Assembly: GCF_011926545.1 (NCBI RefSeq)
Contig: NZ_JAATIT010000001.1
Span: 341,871-405,870, forward strand
Direction of reading: 5' to 3'
Length of the DNA stretch: 64,000 bases
Source: Sphingopyxis italica
GTDB lineage: Bacteria; Pseudomonadota; Alphaproteobacteria; Sphingomonadales; Sphingomonadaceae
The translations under genes and the position numbers were made by a program. Each line of letters starts with the position of its first letter. Within the stretch, counting starts at the first letter, position 1. The notes below the pieces were generated by a model. It saw only the letters and a program-made list of their open reading frames with translations. It ran no database searches and had not been told where the DNA came from. Positions 34,876 to 44,073 of this stretch are shown here, piece by piece.

Positions 34876-36039
34876 ATGCGCGTCGTCAACAGCAGGAAGA
34901 AGATGGCGAAACTGTTCGCGACATGCGCCGCCTTCACCGCGACGACCGTCGCGGCGAACGCCCATGCGGCGACCGCCGAGCGGTCCGAACTCGGCAAATT
35001 GGCTGACGGCCGGACCGTCGAGACGATCACGCTCGCCAATGAAGCGGGGGTGAAGGCGCGTATCATCACCTATGGCGCGACGCTTCAATCGCTCGAAGCC
35101 CCCGACCGCACGGGGGCGGTCGCGGACATCATACTCGGCTATGACGACCTTGCGGGCTATGTCGACAAGCCCAATTATTTCGGCGTCACCGTCGGCCGCT
35201 ATGCCAATCGTATCGCGGGCGGCCGCTTTGTGCTCGATGGCCGGTCCTTCCAGCTTCCGCTCAACAACGGCCCCAACTCGCTGCACGGCGGCACGAAGGG
35301 TTTCGACAAGAATTTGTGGACGATCGCATCGGTCGAGAGCGGACCGACCGCCAGCGTCACGCTGACGCTGACCAGCCCGGCGGGCGATCAGGGTTATCCG
35401 GGCACGCTCGACGTCATCGTCACCTATTCGCTCGATCGGGCGGGGGCGCTGACGATCGATTTCGGCGCGAAGACCGATGCGCCGACGATCGTCAATCTGA
35501 CCAATCACGCGATTTTCAATCTGGCGGGCGAAGGCGCGGCGCGCGGTATCCTCGATCACAAGCTGACCGTCGCGGCGCAGCGTTACACGCCGGTGAACGA
35601 TGCGCTGATCCCGACGGGCGCGTTGAAGCCGGTCGCGGGCGGCGTGTTCGACTTCACCGGCGGGCGGATCATCGGCGACGGCATCCGCGACGGCCGCGAT
35701 CCGCAGATCGTCGCGGGCCGCGGATATGATCATAATTTCGTGCTCGACAAGGGCGTCACCGGCCAGCCCGAATTCGCCGCCCGGCTCGAAGACCCGGTAT
35801 CGGGCCGCGTGCTCGAGGTGTTGACCACCGAGCCGGGCCTGCAGGTCTACACCGGCAACTTCCTCGACGGCACGCTCGTCGGCAAGCGCGGCCATCTCTA
35901 CCGCATGGGCGACGGCATCGCGCTGGAACCCCAGAAATTTCCCGACACGCCCAACCAGCCCGCCTTCGGATCGGCGCGGGTCGACCCCGGCAAACCCTAT
36001 CATCACCGCATGATCTACCGCGTCTCGACGACGCGCTGA
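34876..36039 (+). CDS. Periplasmic aldose 1-epimerase (galactose mutarotase family)
   Basis: A 387-residue GalM-fold protein that interconverts alpha and beta anomers of free sugars. The signal peptide MRVVNSRKKMAKLFATCAAFTATTVAANAHAA makes it an exported form, suited to sugars freed outside the cytoplasm. Family residues are in YFGVTVGRYANRIAGGRF, NNGPNSLHGGTKGFDKNLW (catalytic His region), NLTNHAIFNLAGEG, YDHNFVLDKG and LEPQKFPDTPNQPAF. The ATG has GAGGAG 8 bases upstream. The dehydratase follows after 18 bases, so the two are co-transcribed. Confidence 0.92.
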   Translation: MRVVNSRKKMAKLFATCAAFTATTVAANAHAATAERSELGKLADGRTVETITLANEAGVKARIITYGATLQSLEAPDRTGAVADIILGYDDLAGYVDKPNYFGVTVGRYANRIAGGRFVLDGRSFQLPLNNGPNSLHGGTKGFDKNLWTIASVESGPTASVTLTLTSPAGDQGYPGTLDVIVTYSLDRAGALTIDFGAKTDAPTIVNLTNHAIFNLAGEGAARGILDHKLTVAAQRYTPVNDALIPTGALKPVAGGVFDFTGGRIIGDGIRDGRDPQIVAGRGYDHNFVLDKGVTGQPEFAARLEDPVSGRVLEVLTTEPGLQVYTGNFLDGTLVGKRGHLYRMGDGIALEPQKFPDTPNQPAFGSARVDPGKPYHHRMIYRVSTTR

Positions 36040-36057
36040 TCGCAGGAGCAAGAGTCC

Positions 36058-37857
36058 ATGTCCGACGCCCCGGTCCCCCCGCAGCTGCGTAGCCGCGCCT
36101 GGTTCGCGAACGACGAGAATATCGACATGACGTCGCTGTATCTCGAACGCTACCTGAACTTCGGGCTCAGCCTCGACGAACTGCGCTCGGGCAAGCCGAT
36201 CATCGGCATCGCGCAGACCGGATCGGACCTGTCGCCGTGCAACCGGCATCATCTGGTGCTGGCCGAACGCGTCCGCGAAGGCATTCGCGAAGCGGGCGGG
36301 ATCGCGCTGGAATTCCCGGTCCATCCGATTCAGGAAACGGGAAAGCGCCCGACGGCGGGGCTCGACCGCAACCTCGCCTATCTGGGGCTTGTCGAAGCCT
36401 TATACGGCTATCCGATCGACGGCGTGGTGCTGACGACGGGATGCGACAAGACGACGCCCGCGTGCCTGATGGCGGCGGCGACGGTGAACCTGCCCGCCAT
36501 CGCGCTGTCGGTCGGCCCGATGCTCAACGGATGGCACAAGGGCGAGCGGACCGGATCGGGCACCATCGTCTGGAAGGGCCGGCAGATGCTGGCGGCCGGA
36601 GAGATCGACGAGGAGGGCTTTATCAAGCTCGTGGCTTCGTCGGCGCCATCGACGGGCTATTGCAACACGATGGGCACCGCGACGACGATGAACTCGCTGG
36701 CCGAGGCGCTGGGCATGATGCTTCCCGGATCGGCGGCGATCCCGGCGCCCTATCGCGACCGGCAGGAAGTCGCTTACCTCACCGGCAAGCGCATCGTCGA
36801 AATGGTGGCCGAGGATCTGAAGCCGTCGGATATTATGATGCGCGAGGCGTTTTTGAATGCGATCGTCGTCAACAGCGCGATCGGCGGATCGACCAACGCC
36901 CCGATCCATCTCGCCGCCATCGCCCGGCATATCGGCGTCGAGCTGACGTTGAACGACTGGCAGGAGCATGGGCACAAGATCCCGCTGCTCGTCAATTTGC
37001 AACCCGCCGGCGAATATCTGGGCGAGGATTATTATCGCGCGGGCGGGGTGCCCGCGGTGGTCGCGCAGTTGATCGGGCAAGGGCTGATCCACGAAAATAC
37101 GATGACCGTGAACGGCCGCACCATCGGCGAAAATTGCCGCGGCGCCGAGATCGAGGACGAAAGGGTCATCCGCCAATTCGATCGGCCACTGGTCGCCGAT
37201 GCCGGCTTCATCGTGCTCAAGGGAAATTTGTTCGACGCCGCGATTATGAAGACCAGCGTCATCGGCGACGAGTTTCGGACTCGCTACCTTTCGAATCCCG
37301 ACGATCCCGACGCTTTCGAGGGGCCGGCGATGGTGTTCGAGGGTCCCGAGGATTATCACCGCCGTATCGATGACCCCGCGCTCGGCATCACCCCCGACAC
37401 TTTGCTGTTCATGCGCGGCGCCGGTCCGATCGGATATCCCGGCGCGGCGGAGGTCGTGAACATGCGCCCGCCCGCCTATCTGATCCGCGAAGGCATCGGC
37501 GCCCTGCCCTGCATCGGCGATGGTCGTCAGTCGGGCACATCGGGTTCGCCGTCGATCCTGAACGCCTCGCCCGAAGCGGCGGTGGGCGGCGGCCTCGCGC
37601 TGCTGCGCACCGGCGACCGGGTCCGCATCGACCTCAGCCGCGGTACGGTCGATGTGCTGATCGATCCGGAGGAGCTGGAGCGGCGGCGGCAGGATCTCGC
37701 CGATGCCGGCGGCTTCGCTTATCCCGCGTCGCAGACGCCGTGGCAGGAGATTCAGCGCCGGCTCGTCGGGCAGATGGATAGCGGTGCCATCCTCGAGGGC
37801 GCCGAAAAATATCAGCGCATCGCCCAGACCGCGGGGCTGCCGCGCGACAGCCATTGA
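36058..37857 (+). CDS. IlvD/Edd family L-arabonate dehydratase
   Basis: A 599-residue Fe-S aldonate dehydratase producing 2-keto-3-deoxypentonate. It opens with [25 protein letters not shown], typical of pentonate dehydratases rather than dihydroxyacid dehydratase. Cluster ligands appear in [27 protein letters not shown] and [20 protein letters not shown], and [17 protein letters not shown] [20 protein letters not shown] follows. [30 protein letters not shown] is the C-terminal substrate region. AGGAG precedes the ATG. With the dehydrogenase, lactonase, FAH-type dehydratase and semialdehyde dehydrogenase it completes the route. Xylonate or galactonate as substrate is possible. Confidence 0.9.
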   Translation: MSDAPVPPQLRSRAWFANDENIDMTSLYLERYLNFGLSLDELRSGKPIIGIAQTGSDLSPCNRHHLVLAERVREGIREAGGIALEFPVHPIQETGKRPTAGLDRNLAYLGLVEALYGYPIDGVVLTTGCDKTTPACLMAAATVNLPAIALSVGPMLNGWHKGERTGSGTIVWKGRQMLAAGEIDEEGFIKLVASSAPSTGYCNTMGTATTMNSLAEALGMMLPGSAAIPAPYRDRQEVAYLTGKRIVEMVAEDLKPSDIMMREAFLNAIVVNSAIGGSTNAPIHLAAIARHIGVELTLNDWQEHGHKIPLLVNLQPAGEYLGEDYYRAGGVPAVVAQLIGQGLIHENTMTVNGRTIGENCRGAEIEDERVIRQFDRPLVADAGFIVLKGNLFDAAIMKTSVIGDEFRTRYLSNPDDPDAFEGPAMVFEGPEDYHRRIDDPALGITPDTLLFMRGAGPIGYPGAAEVVNMRPPAYLIREGIGALPCIGDGRQSGTSGSPSILNASPEAAVGGGLALLRTGDRVRIDLSRGTVDVLIDPEELERRRQDLADAGGFAYPASQTPWQEIQRRLVGQMDSGAILEGAEKYQRIAQTAGLPRDSH

Positions 37858-37864
37858 GGCCCTC

Positions 37865-38623
37865 TCAGTCCGACTGCAATGAAATTTCCGTATCGATCAG
37901 CGCGAGCCGGATAAGCTCCGCCATGGCCGCGCGGGCGGCGCGCGGATCGCCCGCGGCCACCGCGTCGAACAGGGCGCGGTGGTCGGGAATGGGGTCGCGG
38001 GGCAGCTCGCGTTTGCGCTGCTTGTAGATGGTGGTCCACGCGATCGCCGCCATGATCGAACTGGCCAGCGCGATCACCGCATCGTTGCGGCTCGCCTCCA
38101 GCATGATCATGTGGAACTGCTGGTCGGCGAGACGCCCGGCGTCGGTCGCCAGCCCGTGGCGCGCCATCGCGTCGAGCGCGCTGCGCATCGCCTGCACCTG
38201 CTCCTCGGTGCGGCGCTCCGCCGCCAGTTCGGCGGCGCTCGGTTCGACGATCATCCGCAGTTCGAACAGGTCGTGAAGGAATTTCAGGCTCGGCTCGGCC
38301 TCGAACTGCCAGGCGAGCAGGTCGGGGTCGAGGAGGCTCCACTGGCGCCGCGGGCTGACCCGCGTCCCCGCCTTGGGGCGACTGTCCACCAATCCCTTCG
38401 CCGACAAGGTGCGGAACGCCTCGCGCAGCGCCGAGCGCGAAATGCCGATCTGTTCGGCATATTCGATTTCGCCCGGGAACATATGCCCTTCGGGCAGCTC
38501 GCCGGTGAGGATCTGGACCGCCAATTGCTGCGCCAGTGAGCCCCGCAATCGCTTGCCATTGCCTTGCTGGATAAGCGCTCCCGCGACGGGCTTGAGCGCA
38601 AAACTCTTGATCTGTCTGTCCAT
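37865..38623 (-). CDS. GntR/FadR-type regulator of the arabinose genes
   Basis: A 252-residue FCD-type GntR regulator from the ATG at 38623 (GGAAGA upstream); ATGs at 38653 and 38668 would extend it. The winged helix has RGSLAQQLAVQILTGELPEGHMFPGEIEYAEQIGISRSALREAFRTLSAKGLVDSRPKAGTRV, and the FCD domain follows DPDLLAWQFEAEPSLKFLHDLFELRMIVEPSAAELAA. It converges on the dehydratase gene with a 7-base gap and is divergent from the DUF5695-like gene, with GTCTGAC-type sites in between. Those sites match boxes at the other sugar-gene promoters, so it is the probable local regulator with an aldonate-like effector (inference). Confidence 0.9.
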   Translation of the reverse strand: MDRQIKSFALKPVAGALIQQGNGKRLRGSLAQQLAVQILTGELPEGHMFPGEIEYAEQIGISRSALREAFRTLSAKGLVDSRPKAGTRVSPRRQWSLLDPDLLAWQFEAEPSLKFLHDLFELRMIVEPSAAELAAERRTEEQVQAMRSALDAMARHGLATDAGRLADQQFHMIMLEASRNDAVIALASSIMAAIAWTTIYKQRKRELPRDPIPDHRALFDAVAAGDPRAARAAMAELIRLALIDTEISLQSD

Positions 38624-38676
38624 TGCCACGTCTTCCAACTCCCCGGCCATCCTGTCCAGCGTCATTTTGCAATCAA

Positions 38677-38718
38677 GTCTTACAATATACCGTATATTAT
38701 CCCTTGAAGTCTGACTAT
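38677..38718. promoter_or_regulatory. Variant GTCTGAC/TATAC boxes between GntR and DUF5695-like genes
   Basis: GTCTTACAATATACC (38677-38691) resembles the boxes at 32495 and 34825, and GTCTGACTAT (38709-38718) repeats their first half. CCGTATATTAT lies between them. The site would let the GntR regulator control itself and the divergent secreted protein. Confidence 0.55.
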
Positions 38719-38752
38719 CCTTTGCTATGCCCGATGAAGCGGGAGAGAAGCA

Positions 38753-41533
38753 GTGAATCAGGACAGAGTGACAAAATGGCGCCGCGGCAAGGCGGCTTTT
38801 TCGGCGGCACTGCTCGCGAGCGGCGGACTCGCGCTGGTCGCCGCCACCCCCGCGCTGATCGCGCAGGAGCCGCCGAAGCCCCAGCCCAAGCCGATCGCGA
38901 CGAGCGAATATCGGGTCGGGGATTTTGTCGTCGCGCTGCGCACCGACACGCAGACGCTGGCGCGGCTTTCGCCGGGCGCCGAGCCGGGGTTCAGCTTCGT
39001 CCCGACCGCGCGCGAGGCCGAAAGGGCCGGCGACGGCTATAATCATATCGGCGACCTCAACCTGCGCGTGCGAACGCCCGGCGGGACATGGCGCGACTTC
39101 GCATCTGCCCAGACGCGCCGCGCGATCCGTCCGCTGCCCGCGGGCGGAACGACGATCGCGGCGGCCGACATCACCGCGAGCATGGGCCGCGACGCGCCGT
39201 TCAGCGTCGAGCGGCGCTGGTTCGACGACAAGGGGCTGCTCGGGCTCTCCTTCCGCATCGCGAACCGGTCGGATCGACCGCTCGAGATCGGAGCGCTCGG
39301 GATGCCGATGGTCTTCGACAATATCTTGATCGATCGAAGCCTCGACCAGGCGCATACCCAGGCAAGCTTCGTCGATCCCTATATCGGCCGCGACGCCGGC
39401 TATCTGCAGGTCACGCGCCTCAACGGCCACGGCCCCGCGCTGCTCGTCCTGCCGCGCGGCAAGGGCAGCGCGCTCGAGGCCTATAGCCCGCTCAAGAACC
39501 CGCGCGAAGCCGAACCCGGTTCGATCTTCACCGACAAAAGCCCGCGCGGGCAGACGTCCGAAGGCTTCTATGACTGGACGGTCCATTCGGCGGGTCTTGC
39601 CGAACGCGAATGGAAAGATGTCGGCGAGCAGTGGAATATGCCGACCAGTCGCACCCTTGCCCCGGGCGAAGCGATCGAGGTGGGCGTCCGGCTGGTCCAG
39701 GCGCCGTCGATCCGCGCGATCGAATCCACGCTGATCGCCAACAAACGCCCGGTGGCCATCGGCATACCCGGCTATGTCGTGCCGATGGACCAGCAGGCGA
39801 GCCTGTTCGTCAAGGCGCCGAGCCGGATCGTATCGATCAAGAGCCATCCCGCGGGTGCGGTCGAAGCCACAAGCGCGGGCAGCGTCAAGGGCTGGGCGCG
39901 TCTGGCGATCCGCGGGCGGCAGTGGGGCCCGGTCCGGCTGACCATCGCCTATGCCGACGGCACCAAACAGACCGTCAGCTATTATGTCACCAAGCCCGCG
40001 GACGAGGCGGTCGCCGATCTCGGCCGTTTCGCGACCACCAAGCAATGGTATGAGGGCCGGAACGATCCGTTCGGCCGGTCGCCGGCGATCCTGACCTATG
40101 ACAAGGAGGCCAAGAAGATCGTCGATGTCGAACCGCGCGTCTGGATCGCGGGGATGAGCGACGAAGGCGGCGGCGGCAGTTGGGTCGCGGCGGCGATCAA
40201 GCAGCTCGACAATCCCGATGCCGCCGAGGTTGCGAAAATCGAACGGCTTGTCGATGAAACGGTGGTCGGCAATTTGCAGGTCGCCGACGGGCCCAAGGCC
40301 GGGGCGGTCAAGAAGAGCCTCTTTTACTATGACCCGGCAAAATTCCCCGAGGCATATGACGCGTTTCCCGCCGATAAATGGAAAAGCTGGACCTCATGGG
40401 ACGCCAAGGGCGCCGGCGACCTTGGCCGCGCCTATAATTATCCGCATGTCGCGATCGGCCACTGGGTGCTGTACCGGACGGCGCGCAACCACCCCGGCCT
40501 CGTCAAGCGGCACGACTGGCGCTGGTATCTGGAAAAGGCGCATCAGACCACGGTCGCGATGATGCGCGATGCGCCCTATTATGCCGAATTCGGCCTGATG
40601 GAAGGCGACGTCTTCGTCGATATATTAAAGGATCTGAAGCGCGAGGGGATGACGGCCGAGGCGGCCGAGATGGAAGCGCTGATGAAGAAGCGCGCCGACC
40701 ATTGGCGTACGCTCAAATATCCCTTCGGGTCCGAAATGCCCTGGGACTCGACCGGACAACCCGAAGTCTATGCCTGGATGCGCTATTTCGGCTTCGCGCC
40801 GCAGGCCGAGGCGACGCGCGAGGTGATCCTGGGCTATGATCCGACCATCCCGAGCTGGGCCTATAATGGCAACGCCCGCCGCTATTGGGATTTCCTCTAT
40901 GGCGGCAAATATGCGCGGATCGAGCGGCAGATCCATCATTATGGTTCGGCGCTGAACGCGGTGCCGCTGTTCGACGCCTTCCGGCGCGATCCCGCCGATC
41001 TTCACCTGCTGCGCGTCGCCTATGGCGGAATGATGGGCGGCATCACCAACATCGACCAGGAGGGCTTTTCCTCCGCGGCGTTCCATGCCTGGCCCGATAT
41101 GATGAAATGGGATCCTTATAGCGGCGATTATGGGATGGGATTTTACGGCCATGCGATCGCGTCGGCGACCTATGTCGTCGATGACCCGACGTTCGGCTGG
41201 CTGGGCTTTGGCGGCGACGTGACCGCGGCGAAGGGCAGCATATCCATCACCCCCAAAGACAGCGCGCGGGCGCGGCTGTTCATCGCGCCGGCCGGACAGT
41301 GGATCACGCTGGAAGCGGGCAAGATCGCGCGTGCGACCTATACGCCCGCGACGGGACGGATCGAGCTGACGCTCGACCCCGCCAACCGGCATACGCCGCA
41401 CGCCCGCCTGTTCGTCGAGGCGACGACCGAGGCGGCACGGCCCATGACCGTCGCCGGGGCGAAGGCGGAGCGCGGAGGCTTCACCATCCCGCTCGCGGCG
41501 GAGCCCGTTACCATCGCGCTGACCCCGCGCTAG
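38753..41533 (+). CDS. Large secreted DUF5695-like protein, putative glycoside hydrolase
   Basis: A 926-residue exported protein beginning at a GTG with GGGAGAG upstream; the signal region is RRGKAAFSAALLASGGLALVAATPALIAQ. The first 450 residues look beta-rich. From about residue 470 it is helical and rich in aromatic and acidic residues (DEGGGGSWVAAAIKQL, YNYPHVAIGHWVLYRTARNHPGL, YYAEFGLMEGDVFVDILKDLKREGM, QPEVYAWMRYFGFAP, HHYGSALNAVPLFDAF), resembling an (alpha/alpha)6 six-hairpin glycosidase fold, followed by a C-terminal beta domain. I assign DUF5695 from memory of the family layout. Its place in the arabinose regulon suggests a role on arabinose-containing plant glycans; no activity can be named. 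Confidence 0.7.
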   Translation: MNQDRVTKWRRGKAAFSAALLASGGLALVAATPALIAQEPPKPQPKPIATSEYRVGDFVVALRTDTQTLARLSPGAEPGFSFVPTAREAERAGDGYNHIGDLNLRVRTPGGTWRDFASAQTRRAIRPLPAGGTTIAAADITASMGRDAPFSVERRWFDDKGLLGLSFRIANRSDRPLEIGALGMPMVFDNILIDRSLDQAHTQASFVDPYIGRDAGYLQVTRLNGHGPALLVLPRGKGSALEAYSPLKNPREAEPGSIFTDKSPRGQTSEGFYDWTVHSAGLAEREWKDVGEQWNMPTSRTLAPGEAIEVGVRLVQAPSIRAIESTLIANKRPVAIGIPGYVVPMDQQASLFVKAPSRIVSIKSHPAGAVEATSAGSVKGWARLAIRGRQWGPVRLTIAYADGTKQTVSYYVTKPADEAVADLGRFATTKQWYEGRNDPFGRSPAILTYDKEAKKIVDVEPRVWIAGMSDEGGGGSWVAAAIKQLDNPDAAEVAKIERLVDETVVGNLQVADGPKAGAVKKSLFYYDPAKFPEAYDAFPADKWKSWTSWDAKGAGDLGRAYNYPHVAIGHWVLYRTARNHPGLVKRHDWRWYLEKAHQTTVAMMRDAPYYAEFGLMEGDVFVDILKDLKREGMTAEAAEMEALMKKRADHWRTLKYPFGSEMPWDSTGQPEVYAWMRYFGFAPQAEATREVILGYDPTIPSWAYNGNARRYWDFLYGGKYARIERQIHHYGSALNAVPLFDAFRRDPADLHLLRVAYGGMMGGITNIDQEGFSSAAFHAWPDMMKWDPYSGDYGMGFYGHAIASATYVVDDPTFGWLGFGGDVTAAKGSISITPKDSARARLFIAPAGQWITLEAGKIARATYTPATGRIELTLDPANRHTPHARLFVEATTEAARPMTVAGAKAERGGFTIPLAAEPVTIALTPR

Positions 41534-41624
41534 GGGCGTCTATTAGGGCTTTGTCGATCAGCCGGCGGCGGACGATCGCGCGCGCGGCGCCGGCCTGACG
41601 GAGCCCGTCCCGGCTTCACCAGAT

Positions 41625-42722
41625 TCAGGCCGCGCCGCCCCGCGCCGAACCCGCGACCAAGTTCATTACCAGCTTGGGCAGGCTTTCATAATTCGCGCCA
41701 TGATATTGCGAATCCGCCGGCAGCGCGTCCTTCAGTCGGCGGTGCGCCTCCGCGAGCGAATGATAGGGTACGCCCGGCAACAAATGATGCAGCGCATGAT
41801 AGCGCAGCCCCACCGGCGCCCACAGCTCGGGCAGCAGACCCGGCGGCGGGACGTTGACGCTGTCGAGGAACTGGCCGGTCACCGTCAGCACTTCGCCGTC
41901 ATTTTCCCAAAGATGCGCGACGAGCGTGCGGATCTGGTTGAGCACCAGGGTAGCAGCCGCAATCGCGCCGAAGATGATCAATGCGCGCAGCGGCACCCAG
42001 CCGAAGACGCCCGCGGCGATCAGCAGCGTCGACCACGCCCAGGCCCCGCCTTCCTGCCACGCCCACTGGCGGCGGAACTCGCCTTCGGGCGGCTTGCGGC
42101 GGAACAAAGGGTTGATGATCATCCCCGAATAGCGTTCGACGACGATCCGGCGCAGCGGCGGGATCAGGAAGGAGAGCGGGGTGAGCACCGCATAGCGGAA
42201 GACGAGCGCGAGCGGCGCGAAGGCCGCGGCGACGACGAACAGCGGCACCGTCCACGGCTTCATCAGCGCGAGCGGCAGATATTCGGGATCCTCGACCGTG
42301 CCATATTTGGTGCGGTTGTGGTGCAGACTGTGGATGCCCTCATACATGAAGGACGGGATGAGCAGCGGCACGCCGACGAGGATGTTCCAGCCGAGGCGGA
42401 ACCCCGGCAGCGCGTTCTTGCGGATATGCGTCAGTTCGTGGATGAAGCTGCCGGCGCGGTAGAGCGCGACCACCGCAATGGCCGCCGCGACCAGCATCCA
42501 CGCCGCCCCCGGCGCGAGGATCGCCGCCGCGATGCCCGCATAGCCGATCAAGGTCGAGGCGAGGAAGTCGGTCCAATAGATGCGCGCGCTCGGCTGCACG
42601 AGATCGCGCGTCAGCTCCGACGCCGCGCGGATCATCGCCATATCATCGGCGATTGCGGACTTTGCAACCGGCGCCGCGGCGGGCACCGACAGGCGGTCGA
42701 CAAGGGTGTTCATCGCTAACAT
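41625..42722 (-). CDS. Membrane fatty acid desaturase
   Basis: A 365-residue di-iron membrane desaturase. All three histidine boxes are present: HELTH (about residue 94), HSLHH (about residue 130) and HALHH (about residue 308), with several hydrophobic segments between them. No strong ribosome site is seen at either ATG (42722 or 42713, MNTLVDRL). It converges on the DUF5695-like gene and is divergent from the acetyltransferase gene. The lipid substrate and position of the double bond cannot be read. Confidence 0.9.
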   Translation of the reverse strand: MLAMNTLVDRLSVPAAAPVAKSAIADDMAMIRAASELTRDLVQPSARIYWTDFLASTLIGYAGIAAAILAPGAAWMLVAAAIAVVALYRAGSFIHELTHIRKNALPGFRLGWNILVGVPLLIPSFMYEGIHSLHHNRTKYGTVEDPEYLPLALMKPWTVPLFVVAAAFAPLALVFRYAVLTPLSFLIPPLRRIVVERYSGMIINPLFRRKPPEGEFRRQWAWQEGGAWAWSTLLIAAGVFGWVPLRALIIFGAIAAATLVLNQIRTLVAHLWENDGEVLTVTGQFLDSVNVPPPGLLPELWAPVGLRYHALHHLLPGVPYHSLAEAHRRLKDALPADSQYHGANYESLPKLVMNLVAGSARGGAA

Positions 42723-42841
42723 AGACCGCTCTTCATCATATTTTCATGGCAGCAAAATGGCCGAAAGCGGGTCGCCAGCGCCATTTCTATGCCCTAATGC
42801 GTCGCCACAAATATAGGCTCGGCTTTTCAGGAAACCACCCC

Positions 42842-44008
42842 ATGAGCGGACATTCGCACGGCCCGATCACGATCCACCCGGTCAAGAACAAGAGCGACCT
42901 GCGCGAATTCGTCGAGCTCGCCTATCGCCTCAACCGCGGCGATCCGGCGTGGGTGCCGCCGCTGAAGGGCGAGGTTTACGGCCTGCTCACCCCCGGCAAG
43001 AATCCGTGGTTCGAACATGGCAAGGCGCAATTTTTCCTCGCGCGGCAGGACGGCCGCACGATCGGCCGCATTTCCGCGCATATCGACGAACTCGCGCTTG
43101 CGCAGCCCGCCGAACAGGGCATGGGCCCCGGCACCGGCAATTGGGGACTGCTCGAGGCCGAGGATCAGGATTGCGCGCGCGCGCTGCTCGCCGCCGCCGA
43201 GGAGTGGTTGCGCGGACAAGGCATGACGCGCGCGCTCGGCCCGCTGTCGATTTCGATCTGGGACGAGCCGGGGCTGTTGATCGAGGGGTTCGACAACGCG
43301 CCGACGGTGATGATGGGGCATAACAGCCCGCTCTATCGCGGGTGGATCGAGGGCACCGGATACGCGCCGGCGAAGCAGCTGCTGAACTATGACGTCGCGA
43401 TTCGCGACGGTTTTCCGCCGATCGTCGACCGCATCGTCGCGGCGGGCGCGAAGAATGCGCGCATCCGCATTCGCAAGGTCGACAAGCGCCGTTTCGATGC
43501 CGAAGCGACGCTGATCATGGGCCTGCTCAACGACGCATGGTCCGACAATTGGGGCTTCGTGCCGCTGACCGACAGCGAGATCGCCTATGTCGGCAAGAAG
43601 CTGAAGGATATCGTCTTCGAGGATCTGATCCGCGTCGCCGAAGTCGACGGCGAACCCGTCGCTTTTATGATCGTGCTGCCGAACATCAACCAGCTCTTGA
43701 TCGACATGGAAGGGTCGCTGTTGCCCTTCAACTGGGCGCGGCTGCTCTGGTGGCTGCGCAGACCCAAGAGCCGCATCCTGCGCGTACCGCTGATGGGCGT
43801 CGCCAAAAAGCTGCAGAACAGCCGCATGGCGAGCACGCTGGCCTTTATGATGATCGAATATATCCGCCGCGACGCGGTGCGCGATTACGGGACCGAACGC
43901 GGCGACATCGGCTGGGTGCTCGACGACAACCAGGGGATGAACGCGGTCGCCGAGGCGATCGGGGCGAAGGTCAACCGCGTGTATCAGATCTACGACAAAT
44001 CGCTCTGA
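42842..44008 (+). CDS. GNAT-like acyltransferase family protein
   Basis: A 388-residue protein from the ATG at 42842 (MSGHSHGPITIHPVKNKSDLREFVELAYRLNRGDPAWVPPL), with AGGAAA upstream; an in-frame start at 42746 is unsupported. It has GNAT-like features (FFLARQDGRTIGRISAHID, GEPVAFMIVLPN, and a C-terminal WVLDDNQGMNAVAEAIGAKVNRVYQIYDK). I know such proteins from alphaproteobacteria as hypothetical N-acetyltransferases with no defined substrate. The following DUF1800 gene begins 65 bases downstream. Confidence 0.78.
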   Translation: MSGHSHGPITIHPVKNKSDLREFVELAYRLNRGDPAWVPPLKGEVYGLLTPGKNPWFEHGKAQFFLARQDGRTIGRISAHIDELALAQPAEQGMGPGTGNWGLLEAEDQDCARALLAAAEEWLRGQGMTRALGPLSISIWDEPGLLIEGFDNAPTVMMGHNSPLYRGWIEGTGYAPAKQLLNYDVAIRDGFPPIVDRIVAAGAKNARIRIRKVDKRRFDAEATLIMGLLNDAWSDNWGFVPLTDSEIAYVGKKLKDIVFEDLIRVAEVDGEPVAFMIVLPNINQLLIDMEGSLLPFNWARLLWWLRRPKSRILRVPLMGVAKKLQNSRMASTLAFMMIEYIRRDAVRDYGTERGDIGWVLDDNQGMNAVAEAIGAKVNRVYQIYDKSL

Positions 44009-44073
44009 TCGCTGGGACAGCTTTGCGACAAATGACGGCCATCGTGCGTTTCGAAGGCACGAAAGGGTTTGTC

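Noticed and set aside
37865..40045. A 726-codon reading of the GntR frame extending upstream
   Set aside because: The extension runs through the divergent promoter and antisense to the DUF5695-like gene; the GntR domain begins normally at 38623.
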